Shown here: piece after piece, positions 8,010 to 17,177 of the stretch
How positions within the stretch are numbered: the stretch's first letter is position 1
How the letters are laid out: each line of letters starts with the position of its first letter
Source of the DNA: Reinekea sp. G2M2-21
GTDB lineage: Bacteria; Pseudomonadota; Gammaproteobacteria; Pseudomonadales; Natronospirillaceae
Assembly (NCBI RefSeq): GCF_015687175.1
Contig: NZ_JADPQG010000006.1
Coordinates: forward strand, 62,001-126,000
Direction: 5' to 3'
Length of the DNA stretch: 64,000 nucleotides
Position numbers and translations under genes: made by a program
The notes under the pieces: model-generated
The model's input: the letters and a program-made list of their open reading frames with translations, nothing else
The model's database searches: none
Told to the model about the DNA's origin: nothing

Positions 8010-9020
8010 ATGAAACGTTTATTAACCACCTTATGTTTCATTCTTTGTTTCGGTGCGGCCGCAGCTAACCCCTTCGGTCTACCGCAAAAGGAACCTTACT
8101 TTACCGCTGTTTCACCGGTGTTTGGCTACGACCCCGCCTACGGCACATTGCTGGGCTTTGCCTGGTTTTCGTACCCAACCGGAGAGGTGGCACAAGCACA
8201 AACCCGACGCAATTTGAGTTTTGTCATGCGCTTCGGCACAAACGGTGCGTTGACCTATCAGCAGGAGAAACCGAATGCCAGCGCTCACTGGGGCTGGGAT
8301 TACGGTTTTTCACTGAACAATTTTTTTGATTACCAAACGGCAGAACGATCAACTGAGATTCTGCAAACCTACGATCAACTGACGTTGTCTGCCAGAACCA
8401 AAGCGCGCCGCAAACTGCATGACCATGTTGAATGGTACCTTGGCCCCTCTTTTCATTGGCAATGGCATGAACAACAACCGGATGTGGCAGAAGGTTACCT
8501 TTTTAGTGGGTTAACGCTGGATCACCGGGATGATCCGGTCAACGGTCATAGTGGTTGGATGGCGAATGCCGAAATGCGTTACCAACCGGCAGGTCTAAAC
8601 AACCAGCTCGACACGAGCAGCAGTCAGTTGAGACTCGAGAGTCGAGTTTTTCTACCCCTGTCGGCCCAGCAGACATTGGCGCTGCGAACCATCGCTGAAA
8701 CCGCCTTGGGAGAAGGATTGGTCAGCGAAGCCGGCGGCTCAGAATTACTCAGAGGTTATCTGACCAGCCAGTTTGAGGCACCAACGATGGCCGCTGCGCA
8801 AATCGAATACCGATTCCCGATCTGGCGTTTCATGAAAGGCGTCGGCTTTGCGGAATCGGTCCATCTGTTTGAAGGCGCTTCGGTCAGCCACTACCAATCG
8901 GCTGGCGGCGGCTTCCGGTTTGGATTACCGCCTGATCAATCCATGTCCGTTCGATGGGATATTGCCGTGAATGACCAAGGGCAATGGCAAACCTTTGTTA
9001 ATTTTAATCAGGTTTTTTGA
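8010..9020 (+). CDS. Omp85-type outer-membrane beta-barrel protein (surface antigen D15-like)
   Basis: The 336-residue protein has a signal peptide (about 1-19, ending AAAA) and then a beta-barrel that looks like the C-terminal half of BamA/TamA, without POTRA domains. Supporting features are GLTLDHRDDPVNGHSGW, the LRGY element (in GGSELLRGYLTSQF) that corresponds to the VRGF/Y tip motif of Omp85 proteins, and a C-terminal phenylalanine (NFNQVF). Alternating hydrophobic and aromatic strands run through the barrel. It should reside in the outer membrane. It diverges from the ABC/LolA-like operon and is followed 10 bp later by a second barrel-like gene. Substrate and partner are unknown. Confidence 0.75.
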   Translation: MKRLLTTLCFILCFGAAAANPFGLPQKEPYFTAVSPVFGYDPAYGTLLGFAWFSYPTGEVAQAQTRRNLSFVMRFGTNGALTYQQEKPNASAHWGWDYGFSLNNFFDYQTAERSTEILQTYDQLTLSARTKARRKLHDHVEWYLGPSFHWQWHEQQPDVAEGYLFSGLTLDHRDDPVNGHSGWMANAEMRYQPAGLNNQLDTSSSQLRLESRVFLPLSAQQTLALRTIAETALGEGLVSEAGGSELLRGYLTSQFEAPTMAAAQIEYRFPIWRFMKGVGFAESVHLFEGASVSHYQSAGGGFRFGLPPDQSMSVRWDIAVNDQGQWQTFVNFNQVF

Positions 9021-9030
9021 GGTACCACGT

Positions 9031-10089
9031 ATGCGTCCTGTTATCACTTACCTAGGCTTTTTGCTCACTGCCATTGTCGCAACTGAAGCGGCAGCGATGA
9101 CCGGTACTCTTGATGCGGTTTGGTCATTAGATCGTGTTTGGCCGGGCAGCCACGCCTTACAGAACTGGACTGACGCGCAGGACTGGCAAGCACAATCCGA
9201 AGTCGACCTGGGTCTACAACACAACGGCTTTACCGTGCTTGCGCATATCAGTGACAACGCCGTCTCGCTCAACGAACTCTATTACGATCTGTCTTGGGCA
9301 GGCGCCGAATGGAGTGTTGGTCGCAAACCACAGGAATGGGCATACGGTTACAGCCAAAGCGCACTGAACTGGGTCGACGAAGACTTAATGCTCATGCGTG
9401 AGCAGTTCTTTTCGTTTGGCAGCTGGCAAAGCTGGTGCTATAGCCTCGACGATACCGCTGGTTGCGCCAATCGATTATCGGGCTGGTTCAATAATGCGGA
9501 CTGGCAGATGATGATCGATTACCGCGACTATTGGCGGGCAGGTTTGGCCGTACAAACGCTGATCGGTGATGGTGGTTTGGTCTACGCAGAACTCTATAGC
9601 AGTGAAACGGAGCGTTACACGAAACTAACAACGATCGGACCGGCAATCCACATTGCCGAAACCGTGGAAGGTGCTCAACGTCAAATGAATCTCGGAGCCC
9701 AATGGACGTTTCCATTCAAGTTGACGTTACAGACGGAAGTCCGTTGGATGCAACAAGGTCTGAATACTAATGACTGGAACACCATTCACGCCCAGCTGGA
9801 TTCAGCGAATGCGGCATTGATCGGAGCAGCATTTGCGGAGCCGCTGACCCAACAAAAATGGATGGTCCGCTTTGCTCAGCCTTGGCGGGATTTCAATATT
9901 GAGAACGTCAGTGTTTACTGGCCCCAGGCAAATCACAGTCTGTTTAACCGGACTCAGATCGGCGTCGATATCAACGCCACGCTCAGTGCCGAAATCGTTT
10001 GGGAACATCATGTCAAAGGAAGCGTATTGAACGACATCGGTCAGGGAAACCGAGTGGCTATTCAGTTTCAGTTCACCGATGGTTTTTGA
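9031..10089 (+). CDS. Putative outer-membrane beta-barrel protein, unrecognised family
   Basis: The start is the ATG at 9031, 10 bp after the previous stop; an upstream extension in this frame only overlaps the preceding gene. The 352-residue product has a signal peptide (MRPVITYLGFLLTAIVATEA, cleaved near AAAM). Tryptophan- and tyrosine-rich amphipathic strands follow (for example ELYYDLSWAGAEWSVGRK), and it ends in phenylalanine, as outer-membrane barrels do. Two cysteines (about 146 and 154, WCYSLDDTAGC) could form a disulfide. No family is recognised. It is probably co-transcribed with the Omp85-like gene and may be functionally linked to it. Confidence 0.68.
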   Translation: MRPVITYLGFLLTAIVATEAAAMTGTLDAVWSLDRVWPGSHALQNWTDAQDWQAQSEVDLGLQHNGFTVLAHISDNAVSLNELYYDLSWAGAEWSVGRKPQEWAYGYSQSALNWVDEDLMLMREQFFSFGSWQSWCYSLDDTAGCANRLSGWFNNADWQMMIDYRDYWRAGLAVQTLIGDGGLVYAELYSSETERYTKLTTIGPAIHIAETVEGAQRQMNLGAQWTFPFKLTLQTEVRWMQQGLNTNDWNTIHAQLDSANAALIGAAFAEPLTQQKWMVRFAQPWRDFNIENVSVYWPQANHSLFNRTQIGVDINATLSAEIVWEHHVKGSVLNDIGQGNRVAIQFQFTDGF

Positions 10090-10103
10090 ATCGTATTGAT
10101 ATA

Positions 10104-12053
10104 TCAATCGATCACCTCAACACGGTTTTTACCCTCGGTTTTCGCAAAATACAATGCTTCGTCAGCCAGCCCGAGTATGGTGTCCACTTTCTCATAGTGA
10201 CTGGCTACACTGACGACGCCAAAACTGGAGGTCACCTGATATTGAGGAATAACGCTGATATTGGCAATGGCTTGACGCAATTTCTCGGCCATCTGCCGCG
10301 CACCTTCCATGTCGGTACCCGGGCAGACAATCAAAAACTCTTCGCCACCCCAGCGACCTACAGTATCAATGCGGCGGATCGATTGGCTGGCGATATCGCT
10401 GATCGCTTTTAATACCTTATCACCTTCCAGGTGTCCGTACTGGTCGTTAATTTTTTTGAAGTTGTCAATATCAAAAATTATCACTGAAAATATTGTTTGA
10501 TAGCGCTGATAACGCTGCCATTCCTCTGCGAGACATCGATCCAGCTTGTACCGATTCGGCAATCCGGTCAGGCTGTCGGTTTCTGACAGAGAAAGCAGTA
10601 ATTTGCGATAACTGATGTCGGTACTGACCGCAGAGTAACCCTTAATGGTATTGGCTTCTGAACCGATAATCGGATCAATATTCATTTCTACGTAAAAGGC
10701 AGATCCGTCTTGATGTTGATTTTTCAGTTCACCGTGCCAGCTTTGACGGTTCATCAACACTTTCCACATTTGCTGAAAAACATCCGCCGATTGATCGGGG
10801 TGTCTTAACAAACTGATATTCGCTCCGATCAATTCATCTTTCTCATAGCCGCTGATTCGGCAGAACGCATCAGAAACCTGCACGATCGTGCCAGCCAAGT
10901 CTGTCTCCACTGACATCACGTATTGGTCAATCACCTGCAGCTGCCTTTGCAGGTCATAATTAAGTTCATTTAATTCTCGGGTCCTGGATTTTACCGTTTG
11001 CTGCAACCGACGGTTAACCGCCAGCATGACCAAAACGATCACAATCAGTATAAAACTGACGCTGGCAATGATCTTTATCCAGAACGCGGTCTGCTTCTCC
11101 GGTGTCCTCAGATAGTGGGGTAGCGTCAAGCCGTCGAGTTGGGCAGATTGTGGTGCCATTCGTAATTGCTTATAAATGTCCGCTATGCGTTCGAATCGAG
11201 CGTCATACATCGTGCCCAGTTCGATGTAATTGGCAGCGATCATGGTAATGGATTTCTCAGCTTCAAAGGTCAACTGATCCATTGAGACATTCGGATTGTA
11301 TTGCTCAATGATCCAACGGCTGATTTCGTCTGGATTGGCAACAGCATATTCCCATCCCCGAATAGTAGCATCGGCAAACTCTTTTGCCCGTTCAGGAAAT
11401 GCTTCGACGTAATCCTGACTGGCATAAAGCAGGTCGCCATAAAAATCAATTCCGTAATTACTGGGGTCAATAATTCTGACATCGATACCACGCTCCTGGT
11501 ATTGATGCGGCTGATCGGTGCTGTAGCCAACCATGGCATCGATATCATCGTCGAGCAAAGCAAATGTATTAAAATTATGCGGGACCTGCTCAAACCGGTC
11601 GGCAGGGATATTTAATGACGCAAACATGGCAACGACCGCAGCATCGTCAACACCGGACTCCACCATGACCCGTTTGCCAATCAGTTCGTAAGGGCTGAGG
11701 ATATTGTCTTCCGCTAAGGTAATGAGCACGAGCGGTGAATGTTGAAACACGGTAGTAAGGACAACGAGATCCTCACCGAGCAGCCTGCGCAGCACCAGGC
11801 TGGAATCCGCCACACCAAAGGTGGCTTCTCCTTCCCTGACAGGTTTGAAAAGATCTTCGCTACCATCACGCGAACGCAGTGTCACATCAAAACCGGCGTC
11901 TTCAAAATATCCCAGTTTCTGGGCGGCATAATAGCCGGCAAACTGCCATTGATGTTGCCATTTTAACTGTAAAGTAACCGGCTCTAACGCTGCCGCCTTC
12001 GCCCATCCAAAGCACATAAGCAGGATGACAAAAAAAACTTTGGCCAACGACAT
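10104..12053 (-). CDS. Periplasmic-binding (NMT1/THI5-like) - PAS - GGDEF diguanylate cyclase
   Basis: The 649-residue protein is a sensor fusion. It starts with a signal peptide (1-21). Next is an NMT1/THI5-like solute-binding domain (about 25-260; LKWQHQWQFAGYYAAQKLGY is characteristic), then a membrane helix (about 330-352), a PAS domain (about 375-490) and a GGDEF domain (about 495-649). The active site is GRWGGEEF, so cyclase activity is expected. RRID five residues upstream fits the inhibitory RxxD site. The binding domain belongs to a family that recognises pyrimidine or thiamine-precursor-like ligands, but its ligand here cannot be read from sequence. It probably couples a periplasmic solute to c-di-GMP. 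It ends convergent with the barrel gene. Confidence 0.88.
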   Translation of the reverse strand: MSLAKVFFVILLMCFGWAKAAALEPVTLQLKWQHQWQFAGYYAAQKLGYFEDAGFDVTLRSRDGSEDLFKPVREGEATFGVADSSLVLRRLLGEDLVVLTTVFQHSPLVLITLAEDNILSPYELIGKRVMVESGVDDAAVVAMFASLNIPADRFEQVPHNFNTFALLDDDIDAMVGYSTDQPHQYQERGIDVRIIDPSNYGIDFYGDLLYASQDYVEAFPERAKEFADATIRGWEYAVANPDEISRWIIEQYNPNVSMDQLTFEAEKSITMIAANYIELGTMYDARFERIADIYKQLRMAPQSAQLDGLTLPHYLRTPEKQTAFWIKIIASVSFILIVIVLVMLAVNRRLQQTVKSRTRELNELNYDLQRQLQVIDQYVMSVETDLAGTIVQVSDAFCRISGYEKDELIGANISLLRHPDQSADVFQQMWKVLMNRQSWHGELKNQHQDGSAFYVEMNIDPIIGSEANTIKGYSAVSTDISYRKLLLSLSETDSLTGLPNRYKLDRCLAEEWQRYQRYQTIFSVIIFDIDNFKKINDQYGHLEGDKVLKAISDIASQSIRRIDTVGRWGGEEFLIVCPGTDMEGARQMAEKLRQAIANISVIPQYQVTSSFGVVSVASHYEKVDTILGLADEALYFAKTEGKNRVEVID

Positions 12054-12122
12054 GAGAAATCCACTGACTAACGAACATACTCTAAACCATAGACCAAGAA
12101 TTAAAGGCCCGAAACGATGAAA

Positions 12123-12140
12123 CTTCCTTTTTTCAGGAAG
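12123..12140 (-). terminator. Short hairpin at the end of prpE
   Basis: On the minus strand CTTCCT and AGGAAG form a 6-bp stem with a six-base A-rich loop overlapping and following the prpE stop codon. Only three T residues follow, so termination here would be weak. Confidence 0.3.
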
Positions 12141-14007
12141 CCGTCAACAGGGGTTCTAGCTCATCCAGCGCTGTCGGATCATCGATGGTGGATGGAATCG
12201 TATAGCGTTCGTTATCGGCCATTTTTCTGAGCGTTGCGCGTAATATTTTACCGGAGCGGGTTTTTGGCAGGCGATTGACGATCAGCACACGATTGAAACA
12301 GGCGATGGCACCGATCTCATCACGGACCTTCGCGATCAGTTCGCTGCACAACTCATCTTCATCCGGGTAGACCCCATCCTTCAACACCACCAGACCCAGC
12401 GGCAGCTGACCCTTGAGTTCATCCTGAACACCAATAACCGCACACTCCGCGACCGCGTCGTGCGCGCCCAGTACGGCCTCCATCTCACCGGTTGATAGCC
12501 GATGCCCGGCAACATTAATGACATCATCGATGCGCCCCATCACAAACAGATAACCGTCTTCGTCGATATAACCGCCATCACCCGACACATAAAAACCAAC
12601 AAACTGTTTCAAGTAACCGGACCGAAAGCGAGCCTGATTATTCCAGATCGTAGTCAAACAGCCCGGCGGTAACGGCCGCTGCAGAGCAATTAACCCCTGT
12701 TCATTGGGCTGAGCAAAATGACCGCCCGCGTTGAGAATTTCCACATTGAAACCCGGCAAGGGTTTGCAGGCGCTGCCGGGTTTGGTGGCGAATCGCTCAA
12801 TACCCAGAGGATTGCCGGAAATAGCCCAACCGGTTTCGGTTTGCCACCAATGATCGACCACTGGTTTGCCAGTATGCTGTTCAGCCCAAGCCAACGTTGG
12901 CGGGTCCAGTCGTTCACCCGCCATGAAGATCGTCTGTAACGAACTGAGATCGTACTGCTGTATGAACTTACCGTCCGGATCTGTTTTCTTGATCGCCCGG
13001 AAAGCCGTTGGTGCAGCAAACAGGACTTTGACCTGATGTTGTTCTACTACACGCCAGAATGCTCCAGCGTCAGGCGTCCCAACGGGTTTGCCTTCATAGA
13101 ATACCGTTGTACACCCTTTTATTAATGGCGCATAAACAATATATGAATGCCCTACCACCCAACCAACATCCGACGCAGCCCAGAAGACTTCACCTGCCTC
13201 CATGCCATAGAGCGCCGACATGGAGTAATGCATGGCTACGGCGTGCCCGCCATTATCCCGAACGACGCCTTTCGGCTTACCGGTGGTTCCGGAGGTATAG
13301 AGAATATACAGAGGATCCGTCGCCTGGACGCTAACACAATCGACTCCCGTCGCGTCCACTAACAGGTCTTGCCAGCGCAGAAACTCAGGCTCAACGAGTT
13401 TGGCTTGATCTCGTTCCCATACCACGGTCTGTTTTGGCTGATAGCTGGCCAACTCGAGGGCTTTACGCAACAGGGGCTGATAATCAATCAACTTGTTTAC
13501 TTCCAGGCCACAGGTCGCCGACAGGATGACCTTCGGCTCAGCATCATCAATACGCACTGCCAGTTCATTTGCGGCAAAACCACCGAAAACAACCGAGTGA
13601 ATGGCGCCTAAACGGGCACAGGCCAACATCGCAATAGCAGCTTGAGGAATCATCGGCATATAAATAATAACGCGGTCACCCTTGGTGACACCCAGCGCCT
13701 GCAACATACCGGCACAAAGCCGAACATCTTCCAGCAGTTGCGCGTAGGTGAAACGTTGACCAGTTCCGGTCATAGGGGAATCGTAAATCAACGCCACCTG
13801 ATCTCCACGCCCCTGTTGAACGTGCCAGTCCAGCGCGAGATACGCTGTATTTAGTTTGCCATCGGTAAACCAACGATCATTACCCAATTCATCCAGCGCG
13901 AAACCCACCGTGGGCGGCTCAAACCATGCCAATGCTGATGCTTGCTCCAACCAAAACTCATCCGCGTGTTTGCGCGCCCGATGGTGCTGTTCGTTGTAAT
14001 TGCCCAT
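12133..14007 (-). CDS. prpE: Propionyl-CoA synthetase (acyl-CoA synthetase, PrpE family)
   Basis: The 624-residue protein matches PrpE along its length: N-terminal ACS_N region (FWLEQASALAWFEPP), AMP-binding motif YILYTSGTTGKPKGVV, VVFGGFAANELAVRIDDA, and C-terminal PKTRSGKILRATLRK carrying the catalytic and acetylation-prone lysine. The ending (IPSTIDDPTALDEL) is typical of PrpE rather than acetyl-CoA synthetase. It activates propionate to propionyl-CoA in the cytoplasm using ATP and CoA. The ATG follows GGAGG by four bases. No 2-methylcitrate cycle genes (prpBCD) flank it, so it stands alone; an alternative short-chain acyl substrate is possible. Confidence 0.88.
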   Translation of the reverse strand: MGNYNEQHHRARKHADEFWLEQASALAWFEPPTVGFALDELGNDRWFTDGKLNTAYLALDWHVQQGRGDQVALIYDSPMTGTGQRFTYAQLLEDVRLCAGMLQALGVTKGDRVIIYMPMIPQAAIAMLACARLGAIHSVVFGGFAANELAVRIDDAEPKVILSATCGLEVNKLIDYQPLLRKALELASYQPKQTVVWERDQAKLVEPEFLRWQDLLVDATGVDCVSVQATDPLYILYTSGTTGKPKGVVRDNGGHAVAMHYSMSALYGMEAGEVFWAASDVGWVVGHSYIVYAPLIKGCTTVFYEGKPVGTPDAGAFWRVVEQHQVKVLFAAPTAFRAIKKTDPDGKFIQQYDLSSLQTIFMAGERLDPPTLAWAEQHTGKPVVDHWWQTETGWAISGNPLGIERFATKPGSACKPLPGFNVEILNAGGHFAQPNEQGLIALQRPLPPGCLTTIWNNQARFRSGYLKQFVGFYVSGDGGYIDEDGYLFVMGRIDDVINVAGHRLSTGEMEAVLGAHDAVAECAVIGVQDELKGQLPLGLVVLKDGVYPDEDELCSELIAKVRDEIGAIACFNRVLIVNRLPKTRSGKILRATLRKMADNERYTIPSTIDDPTALDELEPLLTAS

Positions 14008-14204
14008 GCTGCCTCCGATATTCGTTTCTTATCTTTGCTTGTCGACAATAAATCGGTATTGATGCCTATAAAGCGCCAATTAAGCACGAAAAACAACCAT
14101 ATTGTTAACAATTAAGACCAATGTCTAAGAAATCTGAATAAAGAAAAGCCAATCGACGGACACGTACATTCAGGTGGTATAACGAAGAAACAAAACGGGA
14201 AAGA

Positions 14205-14230
14205 ATTGAGCCAAAGGGCTTTGGCTCAAT
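14205..14230 (-). terminator. Stem-loop downstream of deoD-cdd
   Basis: ATTGAGCCAAA and TTTGGCTCAAT form a perfect 11-bp stem with a four-base loop, 25 bp after the cdd stop codon. Reading on the minus strand, a T-rich stretch (TCTTTCCCGTTTT) follows, so it may end the deoD-cdd transcript. The T-tract is interrupted. Confidence 0.55.
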
Positions 14231-14254
14231 ATAGATAGATGCTGATGCTGATGC

Positions 14255-14659
14255 TCAGTCTTCCGGCATTGAGAAGCCGTCCGGCAGCAGCCCCTGCACG
14301 GTCCAGGTTTTGGTTTCACCATTCTTATTGCAAGCAGTCACTTTGGCATCAGGTTTCATAAATTCGCTGATGACTTGACGACAGGCGCCACAGGGTGAAA
14401 ACAGTTCCGGACGATCGATGTACAGCACTAGTTCATCGATCTCACCTGGTTGTACCGACTCGGTAACGGCCGTCGTTATCGCATTGCGTTCTGCACATAT
14501 AGCCATACCGTAGGACGCGTTTTCAACGTTGCAGCCCATAAAGGTTTGACCATTTCTGGTATGGATGGCAGCGCCGACCTGAAAGTTACTGTAGGGTGCG
14601 TAAGCTTTTGTTGCCGCCACCTTTGCCATCGAAAGCAGGGTATCAAATTGCGTGCTCAT
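14255..14659 (-). CDS. cdd: Cytidine deaminase (short, homotetrameric type)
   Basis: The 134-residue protein carries the zinc site of cytidine deaminases: C55 and E57 in CAERNA, and C90/C93 in PCGACRQ. E57 is the proton-shuttling glutamate. Its length matches the tetrameric Bacillus-type enzyme and not the 294-residue dimeric enzyme of E. coli. It deaminates cytidine and deoxycytidine to uridine and deoxyuridine in pyrimidine salvage. It begins 10 bp after deoD in the same direction, so the two form a nucleoside-salvage operon. A short GATGCT triple repeat lies just past the stop codon. Confidence 0.94.
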   Translation of the reverse strand: MSTQFDTLLSMAKVAATKAYAPYSNFQVGAAIHTRNGQTFMGCNVENASYGMAICAERNAITTAVTESVQPGEIDELVLYIDRPELFSPCGACRQVISEFMKPDAKVTACNKNGETKTWTVQGLLPDGFSMPED

Positions 14660-14669
14660 AAAAGCGCCT

Positions 14670-15380
14670 TTAAAACGTCAACGCTGCGTCGAGCGTGATT
14701 TCGATCATGTCGTTGAATGTCGTTTGTCGATCATCCGCACTCAGGGCTTCATGACGTAAAATGTGATCACTCACCGTCATCATCGCCAGTGCATTCGCAC
14801 CGTATTCTGCTGCCACGCCATACAATCCCGCGGCTTCCATTTCGACCGCCAGAACATTCATGTTAGCCAATGTCTGCATGATGCCATCAACGGGAGAATA
14901 GAATAAATCAGCGGAAAAGACGTTGCCGACCCGAACCTGCTTACCAGCGCCCCGTGCCGCCTTGACCGAGGCTTCAAGCAGGTCATAATTCGCGATTGCC
15001 GCGTAGTCGTAGCCTTGTAGCCGGGCGCGGTTTACGTTGGAATCCGTACTGGCCCCCATGGCAATAATCACGTCGCGCAATTGAATGTCATCTTTCAGGG
15101 CACCACAGGTACCAACTCTGATGATGTTTTTGACGCCGAATTCGGTAATCAGTTCTTTGGCGTAAATGGAAATAGACGGAATCCCCATTCCTGAACCCAT
15201 GACAGAAACGGTTTTGCCTTTGTAGGTGCCGGTGTATCCGTACATGTTACGGACTTCGTTGACCAGCACAGCATCCGTCAGGAAGGTTTCTGCAATGTGT
15301 TTCGCACGCAGCGGATCACCCGGCATCAATACAGTTTCTGCGAAATCACCTTTTTCTGCTTTTATGTGTGGCGTTGCCAT
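14670..15380 (-). CDS. deoD: Purine nucleoside phosphorylase
   Basis: The 236-residue product is close to E. coli DeoD (239) and collinear with it: [29 protein letters not shown] at the start (in parts), the substrate region [11 protein letters not shown] and TVSDHIL with the catalytic aspartate. It splits purine (deoxy)ribonucleosides with phosphate to base and (deoxy)ribose-1-phosphate, as a hexamer in the cytoplasm. The ATG is preceded by AGGGGA. A 6-bp inverted repeat (AACCTG/CAGGTT, spacer 10) at 15401-15422 lies just upstream and could be an operator, but no regulator is evident. Confidence 0.94.
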   Translation of the reverse strand: MATPHIKAEKGDFAETVLMPGDPLRAKHIAETFLTDAVLVNEVRNMYGYTGTYKGKTVSVMGSGMGIPSISIYAKELITEFGVKNIIRVGTCGALKDDIQLRDVIIAMGASTDSNVNRARLQGYDYAAIANYDLLEASVKAARGAGKQVRVGNVFSADLFYSPVDGIMQTLANMNVLAVEMEAAGLYGVAAEYGANALAMMTVSDHILRHEALSADDRQTTFNDMIEITLDAALTF

Positions 15381-15735
15381 ATCTTCCCCTTTCGTTTAAA
15401 AACCTGACCAATTGAACAGGTTAACTATAACGACTTACCCATCAAAAGGCCAAGCCTTGCTGAAAATTTTATGCCGCTCCCGATCTCTGCGCATACTGTC
15501 AACAAATGCGTGGGCACTCGCAGGTCTAGTGTTGGCACCGAAACGGGGGAAACAAGCTTCAGCATAGAAGAGGTAGAAGAAAAAAGGGAGAAAATTCAAA
15601 CACTGATCGTCACAAATCAGCCAATCGACGAGAATAGCCTAGGGAAAATATGTGTGCCCTAGCCTGAAAATTTCATCATAGGTCGAGGGCTGAGGGATGC
15701 AACGATATTTTGTACGATGTGGTGTATTTCTAGGG
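15381..15735. other. Intergenic region between deoD promoter and kinase 3' end
   Basis: About 355 bp without a supported gene. Near deoD there is an AACCTG-N10-CAGGTT dyad (15401-15422). Nearer the kinase, GCCCTAG (15656) and CTAGGGC (15730) form a widely spaced inverted pair. A 63-codon open frame at 15471-15662 has no ribosome-binding site and no recognisable sequence and was not called. Confidence 0.4.
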
Positions 15736-17172
15736 CTAGATTCGTGGCAAGATAATCGCGGCTTCCAAGCCTGACCCTACTCGATTTCGTAACTGCAAGC
15801 GCCCCCCATGCGCGTGAACAATGTTGCGGGCAATGCTCAAACCCAGTCCTGCCCCGCCCGTATTGCGGTTACGGGAGCTTTCCAGCCGGACATAGGGATC
15901 AAAAACCTTTTCAAGCTTCTCTTCCGGGATGCCGGGTCCTTTGTCCACCACATATATTTTTAGTTCCGAACGGGTATCGACTAAATCGAGGCGAACATCT
16001 TTGCCATAAAATATGGCGTTATTAATCAGATTGGAAATCGCCCGCTTCAGTGCCAGGGGTTTACCAAAGAAGGGACGGCGAGCAATGCCCCTTATTTCAA
16101 TGTCCGTTCCCATTAACTTAAATTCATCTTTAAAGGTGCGAACCAGCTGGTTGATGTTGATTGCGTGAATGGACTCGTGAATATCGGTGCTTTTACCGAG
16201 ATCCAGGGCGCCTTTAACCATGGCGTCCAGTTCTTCGAGGTCGACAATCATTTTGCGTTTAACGTCGGATTCCGGCATGAGCTCAGAGCGCAACCGTAAA
16301 CGGGTAATCGGTGTTTTCAGGTCGTGGGAAATGGCGGAAAACATACGTTCACGGTCTTCGATGAAGCGTAATACCCTCTCTTGCATGAAATTAAAGGCAA
16401 TTGCCGTTTCTCTCACTTCCCGCGAACCTTCGACCTGCAGCGGTTTCAAGTCATACTCTAAGTCGGTTCCCAAATGACGAGCGGCACTGGCCAGTTTCAT
16501 GAGCGGACGGGTTAACCAGCGCACCATAAACCAGCTGACCACCAGCAGGATGGCCAGCATAATCAACACAAACAACACCTGGTCGGCACTCAGATAACGG
16601 GCTTCGCTGAGGTAATAGGGTTCCCGCAGCAAACCGGCCAGATACAACCATTCACCTTCTCCAATCGGCACCTGAGCGACCAATACCGGGGCTGGTTCCG
16701 GCTCGCGGATCAACGAGTTTTGCGCCCACCGTTCAGGTAAATCAACCAGTTTTACGCCGTTATAAACACGCAATTCCAACGGGTCGGCAAACTCAACTTT
16801 CAACCCTTCCAAACGACTGCCAATTTTCTCTTCAATGGCGCCGTTGAAGTCCTCCAGAAAGGTCTGTTTGCGTTCGCTTTCGTAGATGGGGTCAACATCT
16901 ATGTATTCGGCATTTATAGACACCAAATAGCGCGAGCCCCCCATGTCCCGAAACTGATTCAGAATAATGTGGCGGTATTCGCGCGGGTAAGAACGGATAA
17001 ATTCCATAGTTGACGCAATCGAATAGGCCATATCGCGCGCCATTTCCTTGCCCTGTTCGATTCGACGGCTTTCCAGCACATTAAACCAAAGGGTATTACT
17101 GACCAGAAACGCCAGCAACAAACCGGCGACCATAAACATCATGAAACGGGCAAATAACGATGATGGGCGCAT
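15736..17172 (-). CDS. EnvZ-like sensor histidine kinase
   Basis: The 478-residue kinase starts at the ATG at 17172 (an in-frame TTG lies one codon before). It has a first membrane helix (about 9-31), a periplasmic sensor region (about 35-195), a second helix (about 197-216), a HAMP domain (about 217-270), HisKA with H283 in SAISHDLKTPITRLRLR, and an HATPase domain with NNAIFYG, DKGPGIPEE and GGAGLGLSIAR. The HisKA H-box and overall build are those of EnvZ. It lies 5 bp after its response regulator and forms an OmpR/EnvZ-type pair. The stimulus is not evident; envelope or osmotic stress would be a family-based guess. Confidence 0.87.
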   Translation of the reverse strand: MRPSSLFARFMMFMVAGLLLAFLVSNTLWFNVLESRRIEQGKEMARDMAYSIASTMEFIRSYPREYRHIILNQFRDMGGSRYLVSINAEYIDVDPIYESERKQTFLEDFNGAIEEKIGSRLEGLKVEFADPLELRVYNGVKLVDLPERWAQNSLIREPEPAPVLVAQVPIGEGEWLYLAGLLREPYYLSEARYLSADQVLFVLIMLAILLVVSWFMVRWLTRPLMKLASAARHLGTDLEYDLKPLQVEGSREVRETAIAFNFMQERVLRFIEDRERMFSAISHDLKTPITRLRLRSELMPESDVKRKMIVDLEELDAMVKGALDLGKSTDIHESIHAININQLVRTFKDEFKLMGTDIEIRGIARRPFFGKPLALKRAISNLINNAIFYGKDVRLDLVDTRSELKIYVVDKGPGIPEEKLEKVFDPYVRLESSRNRNTGGAGLGLSIARNIVHAHGGRLQLRNRVGSGLEAAIILPRI

Positions 17173-17177
17173 CAAAG

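Noticed and set aside
10095-10108. Perfect 14-bp palindrome ATTGATATATCAAT between convergent genes, resembling an FNR box
   Set aside because: The two half-sites are separated by two bases and not four, and it lies over the 3' ends of two genes where no promoter is needed.
15471-15662. 63-codon open frame between deoD and the kinase
   Set aside because: No ribosome-binding site and no recognisable domain.
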